A model generated the notes under the pieces. That model saw only the letters and a list, made by a program, of their open reading frames with translations, was not told the origin of the DNA and did no database searches. From Rossellomorea aquimaris (GTDB lineage: Bacteria > Bacillota > Bacilli > Bacillales > Bacillaceae_B), in the NCBI RefSeq assembly GCF_000935355.1, contig NZ_JXZC01000001.1, positions 1,302,001-1,366,000 on the forward strand: a stretch of 64,000 bases of DNA, written 5' to 3'. Below, piece after piece: positions 51,052 to 60,508 of this stretch (the stretch's first letter is position 1; every line of letters begins with the position of its first letter). The translations under genes and the position numbers were made by a program.

Positions 51052-52338
51052 ATGACTAGCATCATTGTTGGATTAATCCTGCTTATGGTCTTGGCGTATT
51101 TAGGCTGGTCAATCATTTGGATCGCTCCACTGGTAGCAGGTTTAGTGGCATTAATGAGTGGACTTGACCTGCTTCCTGCGTATACAGAAACGTATATGAC
51201 CGGGTTTGTGGATTTTGCTAAAGAATGGTTTCCTGTATTCCTTTTTGGGGCCATTTTTGGAAAACTGATGGAGGATGTTGGGGCTGCACAATCTGTCGCA
51301 TTCAAAATCACCAACATTATCGGCAAAGACAGGGCCATACTTGGCGTGTTGATTGCAGCTGCCGTTTTAACATATGGCGGTGTGAGTTTATTCGTTGTGG
51401 TATTTGCGATATATCCACTGGCTATTGCCATGTTCAGAGAAGCTGACATTACGAGGAAACTATTGCCTCCAACGTTTGTATTAGGGGCTTTCACCTTTAC
51501 GATGACAGCCATTCCGGGTACCCCCCAGATTCAAAACTTGATACCGATCGATTATTTCAAAACCTCACCCACTGCCGCTCCGATTATCGGTATCGTTGGC
51601 GGATTAATTATGGCTGCAGGAGGGTATTTTTATTTAAGATGGCGTCAGAAGCAATTTACAAGCAAAGGGGATACCTTTACGGAGCCTAAGGGTGGAAATG
51701 ATGTGAAAGAGATTAAAGAATCAGAGCTTCCGAATTTCTACTTATCTTTTCTTCCTCTTGTCATTGTCGTCGTTACGTTGAATGTCTTTAAGTGGAACAT
51801 CCTGACTGCCCTCCTGGTAGGGATACTTTCGATATTATTAATTAATTTCAAACATTATAAGAAGTTCATCCCTGCTGTCAATGGTGGAGCAAAGGGCTCA
51901 GTCATGGCAGTCATAAACACAAGCGCTGCCGTAGGTTTCGGAGCGGTTGTCACAGCGGCACCCGGTTTCAAGACGTTAACGAAACTGATACTTGGGATTA
52001 AAGGAAATCCCGTCATTTCAGAAGCGATCGCTGTACAAACGTTGGCTGCCATCACCGGGTCTGCATCAGGAGGAATGGGAATTGCCCTTGAAGCTTTAGG
52101 AGATAAATATTATGAGCTTTCTCAAACGAGTGGAATCAGTGCTGAAGCCTTCCACAGAATTGCTTCCATTTCATCGGGAGCCTCCATTCTGCCTCATAAC
52201 GGCGCACTCCTGACCTTATTTGCAGTAACCGGTCTCACCCACAAAGATTCGTATTTGGATGTTGCTGTTGTCGGACTGCTGATCCCGACAATCGCCGAAA
52301 TTGTATCAATCATCCTGGCCAATATGGGAATTTATTAA
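51052..52338 (+). CDS. GntP-family permease, probably for 3-hydroxybutyrate
   Basis: 428 residues, about twelve membrane helices. GntP-family text includes AYLGWSIIWIAPLVAGLVALMSG, FPVFLFGAIFGKLMEDVGAAQSVA and PHNGALLTLFAVTGLTH. The next gene, 13 nt on by the alternative start, is a 3-hydroxybutyrate dehydrogenase, and B. subtilis also keeps a GntP permease (yxjC) with ketone-body genes. I infer uptake of 3-hydroxybutyrate. Confidence 0.87.
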   Translation: MTSIIVGLILLMVLAYLGWSIIWIAPLVAGLVALMSGLDLLPAYTETYMTGFVDFAKEWFPVFLFGAIFGKLMEDVGAAQSVAFKITNIIGKDRAILGVLIAAAVLTYGGVSLFVVVFAIYPLAIAMFREADITRKLLPPTFVLGAFTFTMTAIPGTPQIQNLIPIDYFKTSPTAAPIIGIVGGLIMAAGGYFYLRWRQKQFTSKGDTFTEPKGGNDVKEIKESELPNFYLSFLPLVIVVVTLNVFKWNILTALLVGILSILLINFKHYKKFIPAVNGGAKGSVMAVINTSAAVGFGAVVTAAPGFKTLTKLILGIKGNPVISEAIAVQTLAAITGSASGGMGIALEALGDKYYELSQTSGISAEAFHRIASISSGASILPHNGALLTLFAVTGLTHKDSYLDVAVVGLLIPTIAEIVSIILANMGIY

Positions 52339-52357
52339 TTTTTAGGAGGAAATGAAG

Positions 52358-53134
52358 ATGGTAAATGATAAAGTTGTATTCATTACAGGTGCTGCAAGGG
52401 GAATCGGTTTTGAAATCGGTGAACATTTTGCCCAAAACGGAGCAAAGGTCGTTCTGTCTGATATCAATCAAGAAGGACTGGATGAAGCGGTTGAAGAACT
52501 TAAAGACAGAGGATTTGACGCAATTGGCATTAAATGTGACGTTACCAGTGAAAAAGAAGTGAAATCAGGGATTGATAAGACAGTTGAACACTATGGCCGC
52601 ATAGACGTCTTAATTAATAACGCAGGTATTCAACACGTAGCTCCAATTGAAGAATTCCCTATCGAAAAATTTGAGCTCCTGATAAAAATTATGCTGACCG
52701 CACCCTTTATCGCAACAAAATTTGCTTTCCCTCATATGAAGAAGCAAAAATTCGGCCGTATCATAAATATGGCATCCATTAATGGACTGATCGGGTTCGC
52801 CGGTAAAGCCGCATACAACAGCGCCAAGCATGGTGTTATCGGTCTGACAAAGGTATCAGCTTTAGAAGGTGCCGAGCACGGGATCACGGTCAATGCCCTA
52901 TGTCCCGGATACGTGGATACCCCCCTTGTCCGTAACCAGTTAAAGGATATTTCAACGACTCGTGGTGTGGAGCTTGAAAAAGTATTGGAGGATGTCATTT
53001 ACCCTCTTGTTCCACAAAAGAGATTATTATCAGTAGAAGAAATTGCAGATTACACCATTTTTCTATCCAGTGATAAAGCAAAAGGTGTAACTGGTCAGGC
53101 CGTTGTGTTGGACGGCGGATATACTGCTCAATAA
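52358..53134 (+). CDS. bdhA: 3-hydroxybutyrate dehydrogenase
   Basis: 258 residues, classical SDR fold. The NAD motif is TGAARGIGFEIG near residue 11, then NNAGIQHVAPIEEFP near 88, with catalytic Ser (NMASINGLIG), Tyr and Lys (YNSAKHG) near 150. ALCPGYVDTPLVRNQ near 185 fits D-beta-hydroxybutyrate dehydrogenases. The ATG at 52358 is 8 nt from AGGAGG and better placed than the one at 52352. With the permease upstream it oxidises 3-hydroxybutyrate to acetoacetate. Confidence 0.88.
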   Translation: MVNDKVVFITGAARGIGFEIGEHFAQNGAKVVLSDINQEGLDEAVEELKDRGFDAIGIKCDVTSEKEVKSGIDKTVEHYGRIDVLINNAGIQHVAPIEEFPIEKFELLIKIMLTAPFIATKFAFPHMKKQKFGRIINMASINGLIGFAGKAAYNSAKHGVIGLTKVSALEGAEHGITVNALCPGYVDTPLVRNQLKDISTTRGVELEKVLEDVIYPLVPQKRLLSVEEIADYTIFLSSDKAKGVTGQAVVLDGGYTAQ

Positions 53135-53142
53135 TAAGCACA

Positions 53143-53177
53143 GAAAAATCGGATCAGGAAACTGATCCGATTTTTCT
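53143..53177. terminator. Bidirectional terminator after bdhA
   Basis: AAAAATCGGATCAG and CTGATCCGATTTTT perfect arms around GAAA. Confidence 0.9.
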
Positions 53178-54782
53178 TTAGTTCATATTTTCAGGTAAAA
53201 CACCTAGATCGATTCCCCATACAAGCGGCATGAAAAAATAAATCAAAAGTGTAATAAACACGATACTAATCAGATTTAACCATATACCTGCCTTGACCAT
53301 GTCCCCCATTTTAATATAACCTGATCCAAATACGACGGCATTCGGCGGGGTAGCCACCGGCAGCATGAAAGCACATGAAGCAGCTAAGCCCGCCGCCACC
53401 ATCAGACTATAAGGGTGAACATTCAAGGCAGCTGCAAGAGCAGCCATTATCGGAAACATCATCGTGGCTGTCGCCGTATTGGACGTAATTTCCGTTAAGA
53501 AAATGACAAAGGTCGTCACTGCAAGCAAGATTATAATGAAGGATATTCCTTCAAGGATCGTTAATCGCTGTCCGATCCACTCTGCCAACCCGGTTTCTTT
53601 GAAACCCTTGGCAATGGCAAGACCTCCACCGAATAAGAGCAGAATCCCCCATGGAAGCTTCTTCGCATCGTCCCAGTTGATCAATCGGGATTCTTTCCTT
53701 CCTGGAAGAAGGAATAAAACGAGTGCTCCTGTAATGGCTATGATTGTGTCGTCTAATGACGGAATCCATTGGTTCAATAGAAACGACCGGGTGATCCAGC
53801 ATAGAGCTGTAGCGACAAAGACCGTAAGAACAAGCTTTTCTTCAAATGAAATGCGACCAAGAGACCGGTTCTCTTTCTCCACAATCTCCCTTCCCCCCGG
53901 CAACTCTTTAATCTTTAATGGAAAAGCCACCTTGATTAAATACCACCAAGTAACAAATAGCAGAATAGCGGCAAGTGGAACACCGAAAAGCATCCACTTC
54001 GCAAACGAGAAATCAATACCATATAACTGTTTCACAACGGCGGCAAATATTGTGTTAGGAGGCGTTCCGATCAACGTTCCCAAGCCTCCGATCGATGCAC
54101 TATAAGCAATCCCAAGCATAATCACTTTACTGAAGTGCCCCGTTCTATTCGTCCCTTCCTTTTTTAGACTTTCATTAACTTGATAAATCACGGCTGTTCC
54201 AATCGGAAGCATCATCATAGCCGTTGCCGTATTCGAGATCCACATAGATAAAAAACCTGTAGCCAGCATAAATCCAAGGACGATCCTCTCAGTGCCAGTA
54301 CCAATCAACAAAATGATGTTCATGGCAATCCTCTTATGTAAGTTCCACTTTTCCATGGCAATCGCAATGATAAACCCGCCCATAAAAAGAAAAATCGTAC
54401 TATCACCATAGGCAGACGTGACATCTCCGGATTGCAGGGCTCCCGTAAGCGGAAACAAAATGATCGGCAACAAAGCAGTTGCCGGAATAGGTATTGCTTC
54501 TGTTATCCACCATACCGCTATCCATGTGGTACCGGCAAGGACAGCAACAGCCTCTTTTGCCAAACCTTCGGGAGAGAAAAATAACATGATAAGAATAAAC
54601 AGGAGTGGTCCCAAGAAAAAGCCGATTTTCTGTCTTGGATTCGAAGTAGGCTCCGGAACGCGAGTTGTATCCACTTGACGGGAAGCAGCAGGCGTGCTTC
54701 CGGTAGTGAAGAATTGCAAAGTCTCCATCACATCTCCGTGCCATTTCCAAAGTGTCCCCCATGCGTTTTTCACAGTTAGCAT
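53178..54782 (-). CDS. SLC13/DASS-family dicarboxylate or anion transporter
   Basis: 534 residues, about eleven membrane helices after an unusual hydrophilic N-terminal tail of about 50 residues. Family motifs are the paired SNT sites, FLSMWISNTATAMMMLPIG near residue 175 and ITEITSNTATATMMFPIMAAL near 440. VWWITEAIPIPATALLP is near 90 and LAASCAFMLPVATPPNAVVFGSG near 475. It takes up succinate, malate, citrate or sulfate with Na+; which one is undecided. GGGGGAATGAGTAG precedes the ATG. Confidence 0.93.
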   Translation of the reverse strand: MLTVKNAWGTLWKWHGDVMETLQFFTTGSTPAASRQVDTTRVPEPTSNPRQKIGFFLGPLLFILIMLFFSPEGLAKEAVAVLAGTTWIAVWWITEAIPIPATALLPIILFPLTGALQSGDVTSAYGDSTIFLFMGGFIIAIAMEKWNLHKRIAMNIILLIGTGTERIVLGFMLATGFLSMWISNTATAMMMLPIGTAVIYQVNESLKKEGTNRTGHFSKVIMLGIAYSASIGGLGTLIGTPPNTIFAAVVKQLYGIDFSFAKWMLFGVPLAAILLFVTWWYLIKVAFPLKIKELPGGREIVEKENRSLGRISFEEKLVLTVFVATALCWITRSFLLNQWIPSLDDTIIAITGALVLFLLPGRKESRLINWDDAKKLPWGILLLFGGGLAIAKGFKETGLAEWIGQRLTILEGISFIIILLAVTTFVIFLTEITSNTATATMMFPIMAALAAALNVHPYSLMVAAGLAASCAFMLPVATPPNAVVFGSGYIKMGDMVKAGIWLNLISIVFITLLIYFFMPLVWGIDLGVLPENMN

Positions 54783-55047
54783 CTACTCATTCCCCCATTA
54801 CTCGTCTTACTAAAACTCTATCGACCATAGAAAGCGCTGTCAATTATAACACCTCCAAATAATGTAAGAATCTGAATATTCACTTCTTTATCCCTATTCA
54901 ACTTATGTATTCTCCTTCAAAGGACGTACATTTTCTTCAGGACCTTCGTCCTCTCCCTATAAAACGAAAAACAGACCATATCTTCATAAACCTTTTCGTT
55001 GTAAAATATTGTTATAGAGTGATGACTGTCATTTCAAAGGAGACACT

Positions 55048-55677
55048 ATGAAAATCTATTGGCAAATAAGCTATTTTGTAATAGGGTTACTTATCTTCAG
55101 CTATGGGATCAGTATGTCCATCAAAGTGCAATACTTAGGAATCCATCCATGGGATGTATTAAACATTGCCCTATTTGAGAAATTTGGCTTAACGATCGGC
55201 ACGTGGAATATTATTGTCGGTGCCACCCTGATTGCAGGCACCCTGTTTTTAAAAGGGAAATATGTTCGGATCGGGACGATCCTTAACGGAGTGATGGTTG
55301 GCATGCTGGTCGACTTCTTCCTATTTTACGATTTACTTCCGCCTCAAACGAACATAGTCGCAGATATCCTGATTTTATTATCGGCGATTATTTTAATGGG
55401 GGTTGGTGGGGGACTGTATTCAGCGGCTCACCTTGGTACGGGTCCGCGGGACGGTTTTATGCTTACCATTTCGGATTTAACGAATCTTTCAATCAGCAGA
55501 GTCCGGATCATGTGTGAGTGTGCAGTGTTACTAATCGGACTGCTTCTATCCGGTCCAGTCTTCGTTTTCACTTTCATTTATACGTTTATTCAAAGTCCCA
55601 TCTTCCAAAAATCCTTTCTATTTTTCACCGATAGACTCAATACCCGGTTTACCAGTCGAAATAATGTAAGTATGTAA
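55048..55677 (+). CDS. YczE/YyaS/YitT-family membrane protein
   Basis: 209 residues with five membrane helices. The conserved pattern LGIHPWDVLNIALFEKFGLTIGTWNIIVG and HLGTGPRDGFMLTISDL places it with YczE-type proteins of unknown function. Monocistronic, AAGGAG before the ATG, followed by a terminator. Confidence 0.82.
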   Translation: MKIYWQISYFVIGLLIFSYGISMSIKVQYLGIHPWDVLNIALFEKFGLTIGTWNIIVGATLIAGTLFLKGKYVRIGTILNGVMVGMLVDFFLFYDLLPPQTNIVADILILLSAIILMGVGGGLYSAAHLGTGPRDGFMLTISDLTNLSISRVRIMCECAVLLIGLLLSGPVFVFTFIYTFIQSPIFQKSFLFFTDRLNTRFTSRNNVSM

Positions 55678-55711
55678 AAAGGACAAATGCCTGAGGCAGT
55701 TTGTCCTTTTC
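55676..55711. terminator. Bidirectional terminator after the YczE-like gene
   Basis: AAAAGGACAAA and TTTGTCCTTTT arms plus TGCC/GGCA inside. Confidence 0.9.
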
Positions 55712-55715
55712 TATG

Positions 55716-56060
55716 TCATGACATCTCGCATGCCACTAATCCGTATTGCTGATGGGGATTTAATTGCTTGATAAATTGAAATAGTTGCTGCACCTGTTCA
55801 TTATCCATATCCCGCTTATAGTAATCTTCCAAGACCGCAAGCATTTCATCAGGGTACATCAAACAGGTATGACTTCCCCAGTCCGTTTGCCTGCCTTCTA
55901 TTTTCTTATAGTAAATGCCATCCAATAGGGAGAAAAAGAGTTCATACCCTTTCGGAAAAAACGGACTGATCCTTTTTGGGTAATTATGATTCCAGTCTCC
56001 CCCTTCATAATGAAATGTCTGGTCCGTTAAATCACCGATAAAGACCTCTACATCTGCCAC
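55716..56060 (-). CDS. Hypothetical soluble protein
   Basis: 114 residues, no membrane segment. It begins MADVEVFIGDLTDQTFHYEG and contains aromatic-rich segments such as FFPKGYELFFSLLDGIYYKK. GGAGGAGATGGC precedes the ATG. Family not recognised. It is convergent with the YczE-like gene and sits ahead of the spoVR terminator. Confidence 0.6.
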   Translation of the reverse strand: MADVEVFIGDLTDQTFHYEGGDWNHNYPKRISPFFPKGYELFFSLLDGIYYKKIEGRQTDWGSHTCLMYPDEMLAVLEDYYKRDMDNEQVQQLFQFIKQLNPHQQYGLVACEMS

Positions 56061-56178
56061 GCCATCTCCTCCTATAGATAAAAAATATCCTTTATTATTA
56101 TGTATAAGCCCGTCCCGTTATTTAGAACTGATTCGTTAGTATTCAGTCAAAACTTATTTAAAAACGATGCTATAGAAA

Positions 56179-56213
56179 GGAGCCGCTTCAGGGTTTCACC
56201 TGAAAACGACTCC
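56179..56213 (-). terminator. Terminator of spoVR
   Basis: GGAGCCGCTTCAGG and CCTGAAAACGACTCC form a long stem with G-U pairs; the minus strand then has CTTTCTAT, a weak T run. Confidence 0.65.
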
Positions 56214-56219
56214 AACTTT

Positions 56220-57632
56220 TCACAAATATTTTCGTTGAACACTTCTACCGTCATAGGTAAATAACATATCACGGTTCTCTACATGGGTTTCGATATGGAC
56301 CGGTCTTCCCCACAGCTGATGGAGATACGGTAAAACCTTTTCTAAATACTTAATATCAAGCTCAACGTCTTCGAACCAGTGCTTCAGATATAGCTCCCCA
56401 CTCTTCATATAATCCCCATCATTTACGGTAATGTAAGGGAACCCGCCATTGACCCTCATGCCAACGAGCTGATCCCGTACATGAGTCCATTCTTTATCGA
56501 CGATTTTGTAATCCTTCCCCTGCTTCTGGAACAGATACATATCTTCCCTAGTAACAAGGTCCTTCGTTAGATAGTTGCGCAAGAAGGAAATATCAGATTC
56601 AATCTCACGAACCTCAAACATTTTTTCACGACCTGAATTCGGTTTCACCCCACGCTTTTTCATCTCATCCGTAGGGTTATCAAAACGATCTTCAATATCC
56701 TCAAAAATCTTCAAACCTAAATAATACGGATTGATCTGCGTACGGGAAGGCTGTACAACACCTGCATTCAGTTTAGCAAACTCAATGGACTCTCCACTCG
56801 TCAAATCCATTTCACGGATGATGCGCTGATGCCAATACGAAGCCCATCCTTCATTCATGATCTTCGTTTCCAGCTGAGGCCAGAAATACAGCATCTCTTC
56901 CCTCATCATCGTCAATATATCCCGCTGCCAGTCAGACAGCTCCCTGCTGTACTGCTCGATAAAGAGTAGGATATCTTTCTCGGGCTGAGGAGGGAACTTC
57001 TTCTTCACCCTTTTCTTCTCCCGGCTCTTCGGCTTCTCATCCAATGACCACAAATCGTCATAAGGTGTCGCATTACTCACTTCTTCCTCAACCCACTCCA
57101 CATCATCCATCGTCCACGACAACTTAGGACGCATTAATGAAGGATCAATATGCTCATCCACAGCAAGCACCGCATCCAGGAAGTTTTCAACCTCCTGCTT
57201 CCCATGCTCGATTTCATATCTTCGAACCCGTTCAGCAGTAGCCGCCATGCTCTCTACCATATCCCGCTTCGTATTCTGGAATCGGACATTATTCTTAAAG
57301 AAATCACAATGGGCCAACACATGTGCCACAATCAACTTATTCTGAATAAGCGAATTTGAATCCAATAAAAAGGCATAACAAGGATCAGAATTAATCACGA
57401 GCTCATAAATCTTACTTAAACCCAAGTCATATTGAAGCTTCATCTTATGAAACTGCTTCCCAAAACTCCAGTGAGAAAAACGTGTCGGCATCCCATAAGC
57501 TCCAAATGTATAAATAATCTCAGCAGGACATATTTCATATCGCATCGGGTAAAAATCAAGACCAAACCCGGCTGCAATCTCAGTAATTTCCCCTATCGCA
57601 TTTTGTAACTGCCTTTGTTCCTCTAAATTCAT
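56220..57632 (-). CDS. spoVR: SpoVR-family sporulation protein
   Basis: 470 residues from the ATG at 57632 ([10 protein letters not shown]), 6 nt after GAGGGGG; an ATG two codons earlier is too close. Length matches B. subtilis SpoVR (about 468), a mother-cell protein needed for normal spore cortex. Conserved text includes [36 protein letters not shown] near residue 23, [13 protein letters not shown], and [13 protein letters not shown] near 263. The likely sigma-E promoter abuts the hairpin repeat array. Confidence 0.95.
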   Translation of the reverse strand: MNLEEQRQLQNAIGEITEIAAGFGLDFYPMRYEICPAEIIYTFGAYGMPTRFSHWSFGKQFHKMKLQYDLGLSKIYELVINSDPCYAFLLDSNSLIQNKLIVAHVLAHCDFFKNNVRFQNTKRDMVESMAATAERVRRYEIEHGKQEVENFLDAVLAVDEHIDPSLMRPKLSWTMDDVEWVEEEVSNATPYDDLWSLDEKPKSREKKRVKKKFPPQPEKDILLFIEQYSRELSDWQRDILTMMREEMLYFWPQLETKIMNEGWASYWHQRIIREMDLTSGESIEFAKLNAGVVQPSRTQINPYYLGLKIFEDIEDRFDNPTDEMKKRGVKPNSGREKMFEVREIESDISFLRNYLTKDLVTREDMYLFQKQGKDYKIVDKEWTHVRDQLVGMRVNGGFPYITVNDGDYMKSGELYLKHWFEDVELDIKYLEKVLPYLHQLWGRPVHIETHVENRDMLFTYDGRSVQRKYL

Positions 57633-57661
57633 CGCCATCCCCCTCTTTATACTCTTATCTA

Positions 57662-57669
57662 AATGTATG
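57662..57669 (-). promoter_or_regulatory. Sigma-E-like -10 box for spoVR
   Basis: Minus strand CATACATT fits the sigma-E -10 (CATACANT), about 30 bp before the start. The -35 position would fall near 57685-57690, at the edge of the repeat array; no clear -35 is seen. Confidence 0.45.
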
Positions 57670-57693
57670 AAGAGAAAAGGCATTTGATGAAAA

Positions 57694-58361
57694 GAAAAGC
57701 GGAGCCGGGTTGGGCAGGCCCGACAAGCATAAGATAAATCGACCGGAAAGGCGCACTTTGCCTTTTTGGTCGATTTATCTTATGACCTCGAGGGACTACC
57801 CGGCGGAGCTGGACATAAAGAAAAGCGGAAGGGCTTTGATAGAGGCGACAAGCATAAGGCGAGGTGGCAGGAAGGTTTGCCTTTTCACCTTCTTGACAGC
57901 TTGACTTATGACCTCGAGCCTCTAAGCCCTGGAGGTGGACATAAAGAAAAGCGGAAGGGGCTCGCTCTGGGGCGACAAGCATAAGACGAGTAACCCGGAA
58001 AGGCGCCCTTTGCCTTTTTGGGTTACTTGGCTTATGACCTCGAGCCCCAAGCCCCTGGAGCTGGACATAAAGAAAAGCGGAGCCGGGTTGGGCAGGCCCG
58101 ACAAGCATAAGAAAAATCGACCGGAAAGGCGCACTTTGCCTTTTTGGTCGATTTATCTTATGACCTCGAGGGACTACCCGGCGGAGCTGGACATAAAGAA
58201 AAGCGGAAGGGCTTTGATAGAGGCGACAAGCATAAGGCGAGGTGGCAGGAAGGTTTGCCTTTTCACCTTCTTGACAGCTTGACTTATGACCTCGAGCCTC
58301 TAAGCCCTGGAGGTGGACATAAAGAAAAGCGGAAGGGGCTCGCTCTGGGGCGACAAGCATA
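57694..58361. repeat. Tandem array of hairpin repeats R3-R8
   Basis: Five full 122-bp units and one truncated unit, joined by TAAA: R3 57694-57815, R4 57820-57941, R5 57946-58067, R6 58072-58193, R7 58198-58319, R8 58324-58361 (ends after GACAAGCATAA). R6, R7 and R8 repeat R3, R4 and R5 at exactly 378 bp; R3 and R6 differ by one base in the part compared (ATAAGAT versus ATAAGAA). Each unit folds on itself. No gene is supported in the 785 bp between spoVR and the MFS terminator. Confidence 0.92.
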
Positions 58362-58374
58362 ATAAAGTCATACT

Positions 58375-58410
58375 AAAAAGCCGTTCCCCCTTTGTAGGGA
58401 ACGGCTCTTT
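58375..58410 (-). terminator. Terminator of the second MFS gene
   Basis: AGCCGTTCCC and GGGAACGGCT arms, then TTTTTAG on the minus strand. It directly abuts the truncated repeat R8. Confidence 0.85.
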
Positions 58411-58417
58411 ATCAAAC

Positions 58418-59608
58418 TTACACCTTCATATTCTTTTGCAAAAGCATCACAGGAATGAGAGTACTTAGCAGCAAAAGGGCCGATAAGGAGAAAATCATTG
58501 AAATACTTAGTACTTCAAGAAGCACCCCTACTCCTACAGATGATAATCCAAACAGCAATGTCGTTAACGCACCTTGGGCAGCATAGATTTTCCCCAGCTC
58601 TTCTGGTGGTGCACTTTCCTGCAAATACGTTTGGAGAACGACATTTTTAATTTGATCAAACAAACCGAACACAAAGGATAAAACAAGTGCAAGGAGCGCT
58701 ACCTTATTCCAGGCAAAGACAAGTGTCACGACTGACGTAAAAACCATGCAAATCGGTATCCATTTCTGCCTGTGTCTTGAAAACAAGGCGTGGAGCTTAA
58801 AAATCAAATACGAGGCAAGAACCAATCCGATAAAGAAGCTGGAATTGATGAACCCCCACCATTCTTCTCCTCGCTGCAGCTGCAAATCAACATACAAGTA
58901 CAAAACAGCCGCAATCCAAACAGTACCTGAAATCGACTCTAAACCATAAATCCAAAAGATAGGAACCAATCCTTTTCGCTTTCTTACTTCTGTCCATCCT
59001 TCTCCTAACTCCTGCCACCAATCCTTTCGAACTTCCAGGCTAGTGGTTGGAATAACAGGCAACTTCAGCATGAACAGTGTACTGGCGAGGAACAAAACAA
59101 TGATCACGATAAAAAGATTGGTTTCATTTATGAGTGATAAAAGAATTCCACCCAGTGCCCAGCTTGAAAATTGTATCGTTTGATCCACGGTTGATAAAAA
59201 TCCATTCGCTCCCATCAACTCTTCCCGTTTCACAAGAAAAGGCACATAAGAATTCCTGGCAGGCAATGCCCATCCATCTAAGAATGAAATGATACTCGCA
59301 CATCCTAAAAAGAACCATACATTTTCAATATTGAGTACCAATAGCAAGAGAAAAAAGCATAGGAAGAATGTTTTCGCCATTTGAGAGTATGAAATCAAAC
59401 TCTTCATTTGTATGCGATTCAACAGAAGAGGTGCCGACATGCTACTGATGAATCGCGAAAACGTAATGACCAAAGGTACGGCCGTCATATAAACAGCAGA
59501 ACCGGTAATAGTGTAAACGAGGGAGATTAACCCTACGATATACAAGATATCCCCCATATTGGATAACGCTTGACCGAACCAAAGGTTTCTAAATGCATTG
59601 GAATGCAT
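58418..59608 (-). CDS. MFS exporter
   Basis: 396 residues, about twelve membrane helices. It begins MHSNAFRNLWFGQALSNMGD, typical of MFS_3-type exporters, with PARNSYVPFLVKREELMGANGFLSTVDQTIQFSSWALGGILL (helices 4-5) and QSAPPEELGKIYAAQGALTTLL-like text (ESAPPEELGK) in the second half. Substrate unknown. An array of 21-bp units closely related to that of the first MFS gene lies about 230 bp upstream. Ribosome site GGGAGGAAAAG. Confidence 0.85.
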   Translation of the reverse strand: MHSNAFRNLWFGQALSNMGDILYIVGLISLVYTITGSAVYMTAVPLVITFSRFISSMSAPLLLNRIQMKSLISYSQMAKTFFLCFFLLLLVLNIENVWFFLGCASIISFLDGWALPARNSYVPFLVKREELMGANGFLSTVDQTIQFSSWALGGILLSLINETNLFIVIIVLFLASTLFMLKLPVIPTTSLEVRKDWWQELGEGWTEVRKRKGLVPIFWIYGLESISGTVWIAAVLYLYVDLQLQRGEEWWGFINSSFFIGLVLASYLIFKLHALFSRHRQKWIPICMVFTSVVTLVFAWNKVALLALVLSFVFGLFDQIKNVVLQTYLQESAPPEELGKIYAAQGALTTLLFGLSSVGVGVLLEVLSISMIFSLSALLLLSTLIPVMLLQKNMKV

Positions 59609-59841
59609 ATCTTTTCCTCCCTCTATTCAATTTTTATTTGGGTGAGAAAAAAGATGGCATCACATTGGAACAAAGATCCCCTTTCAAAATCAAAAATGAT
59701 TATGTATAGGTTTATTTTAGCAAATGGTTTCACTTTTTGCAGAGACTTTACTTTATATTATTATCAATACGGCGTTTGGGTGTAGATTGTCGCGGGTCTC
59801 AACATACCTCAATATGTATATTAGGTGAATTTCTAGGTTTA

Positions 59842-59946
59842 TTGTGCCAAAATCCTGGTTTGTTGTGCCACATTCACTCTTTGTTGTGCCAGTTTGGCTG
59901 TTTGTTGTGCCAGTTTTGAAGAACATTGTTCCAAATTGTGAACAAC
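59842..59946. repeat. 21-bp-period array B
   Basis: TTGTGCCA starts at 59842, 59863, 59884 and 59905, and TTGTTCCA at 59926: five units of exactly 21 bp. As in array A the last unit reads AAATTGTGAACA, and AAAATACCCTGC follows (59962-59973). It lies between the terminator at 60005 and the MFS gene starting at 59608. Nothing else is evident in 59609-60004. Confidence 0.88.
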
Positions 59947-60004
59947 GTCTGGTTTTAATGCTAAAATACCCTGCTTTAACCTGCATTTCATAAACCTAAC
60001 AAAA

Positions 60005-60027
60005 AAAGCCTTCTATTAAGAAGACTT
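60005..60027 (-). terminator. Terminator of the DUF3889-like gene
   Basis: AAGTCTTC pairs with GAAGGCTT on the minus strand (one G-U), then seven T. Confidence 0.7.
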
Positions 60028-60039
60028 TATCTGCTGAAA

Positions 60040-60342
60040 TTATTCCTGCACCGTAATATTCAGTATTTTTTCGTTATCAAGATCGTGCACGACGACGACA
60101 GAGACTTTCTTTTCTGCACCATTCTCTTGAACAGTAAATTCGAATGAATCAGCTACTTTGTTTTCGGTCATCTTTTTTCGCCCCTGGTATTTATAATCCT
60201 TTACTGGCTGACCTGGATAGTCTTCTTTAATGACTGCTGTGGCAATCCGTCCAAATTTTTGATAATCCGTTGGTTGAGCATATGCTTGACTTGAAAACAA
60301 AAGAAAAAATACGGTTGATGCAATCACCAATGCTTTCTTCAT
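60040..60342 (-). CDS. Secreted protein, DUF3889-like
   Basis: 100 residues from the ATG at 60342 (MKKALVIAS), 8 nt after AGAGG; codons further upstream are too close. A cleavable signal peptide MKKALVIASTVFFLLFSSQAYA is visible. The mature 78 residues, KFGRIATAVIKEDYPGQPVKDYKYQGRKK and FEFTVQENGAEKKVSVVVVHD, form an alpha-beta PepSY-like fold. Likely exported, function unknown. Confidence 0.75.
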   Translation of the reverse strand: MKKALVIASTVFFLLFSSQAYAQPTDYQKFGRIATAVIKEDYPGQPVKDYKYQGRKKMTENKVADSFEFTVQENGAEKKVSVVVVHDLDNEKILNITVQE

Positions 60343-60450
60343 TATCATCACCTCTGTTTACATTTCATTAATAGGATGAATTAAATACGCTGATTTATTC
60401 ACCCAATAGTAGGAAAGCCAGCATTTGCAGCATAACCAACTTTTACAGAG

Positions 60451-60478
60451 AGATAAAAGCGGTTTTCTCCATACAATA
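60451..60478 (+). promoter_or_regulatory. Sigma-E-like promoter of yhdB
   Basis: CATACAAT (60471-60478) is a perfect sigma-E -10, with an ATA-containing -35 (GATAAA, 60453-60458) about 14 bp upstream. It lies 30 bp before the GTG start of the yhdB-like gene. Confidence 0.6.
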
Positions 60479-60508
60479 TGATTACCCCTTCAAAAGGAGG
60501 GAAACCAA

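Noticed and set aside
53464..54105. 213-codon plus-strand frame
   Set aside because: Antisense to the SLC13 transporter, whose motifs and length are clear; a shadow frame.
57659..58360. Open frame of 233 codons on the minus strand between spoVR and the MFS gene
   Set aside because: It lies wholly inside the tandem hairpin repeats; its protein repeats only because the DNA repeats. No ribosome binding site or family match.
57694..58361. Insertion sequence or MITE with terminal inverted repeats and target duplication
   Set aside because: Units are joined by a 4-bp TAAA spacer but no transposase or clear target-site duplication was found; described as a hairpin repeat family.
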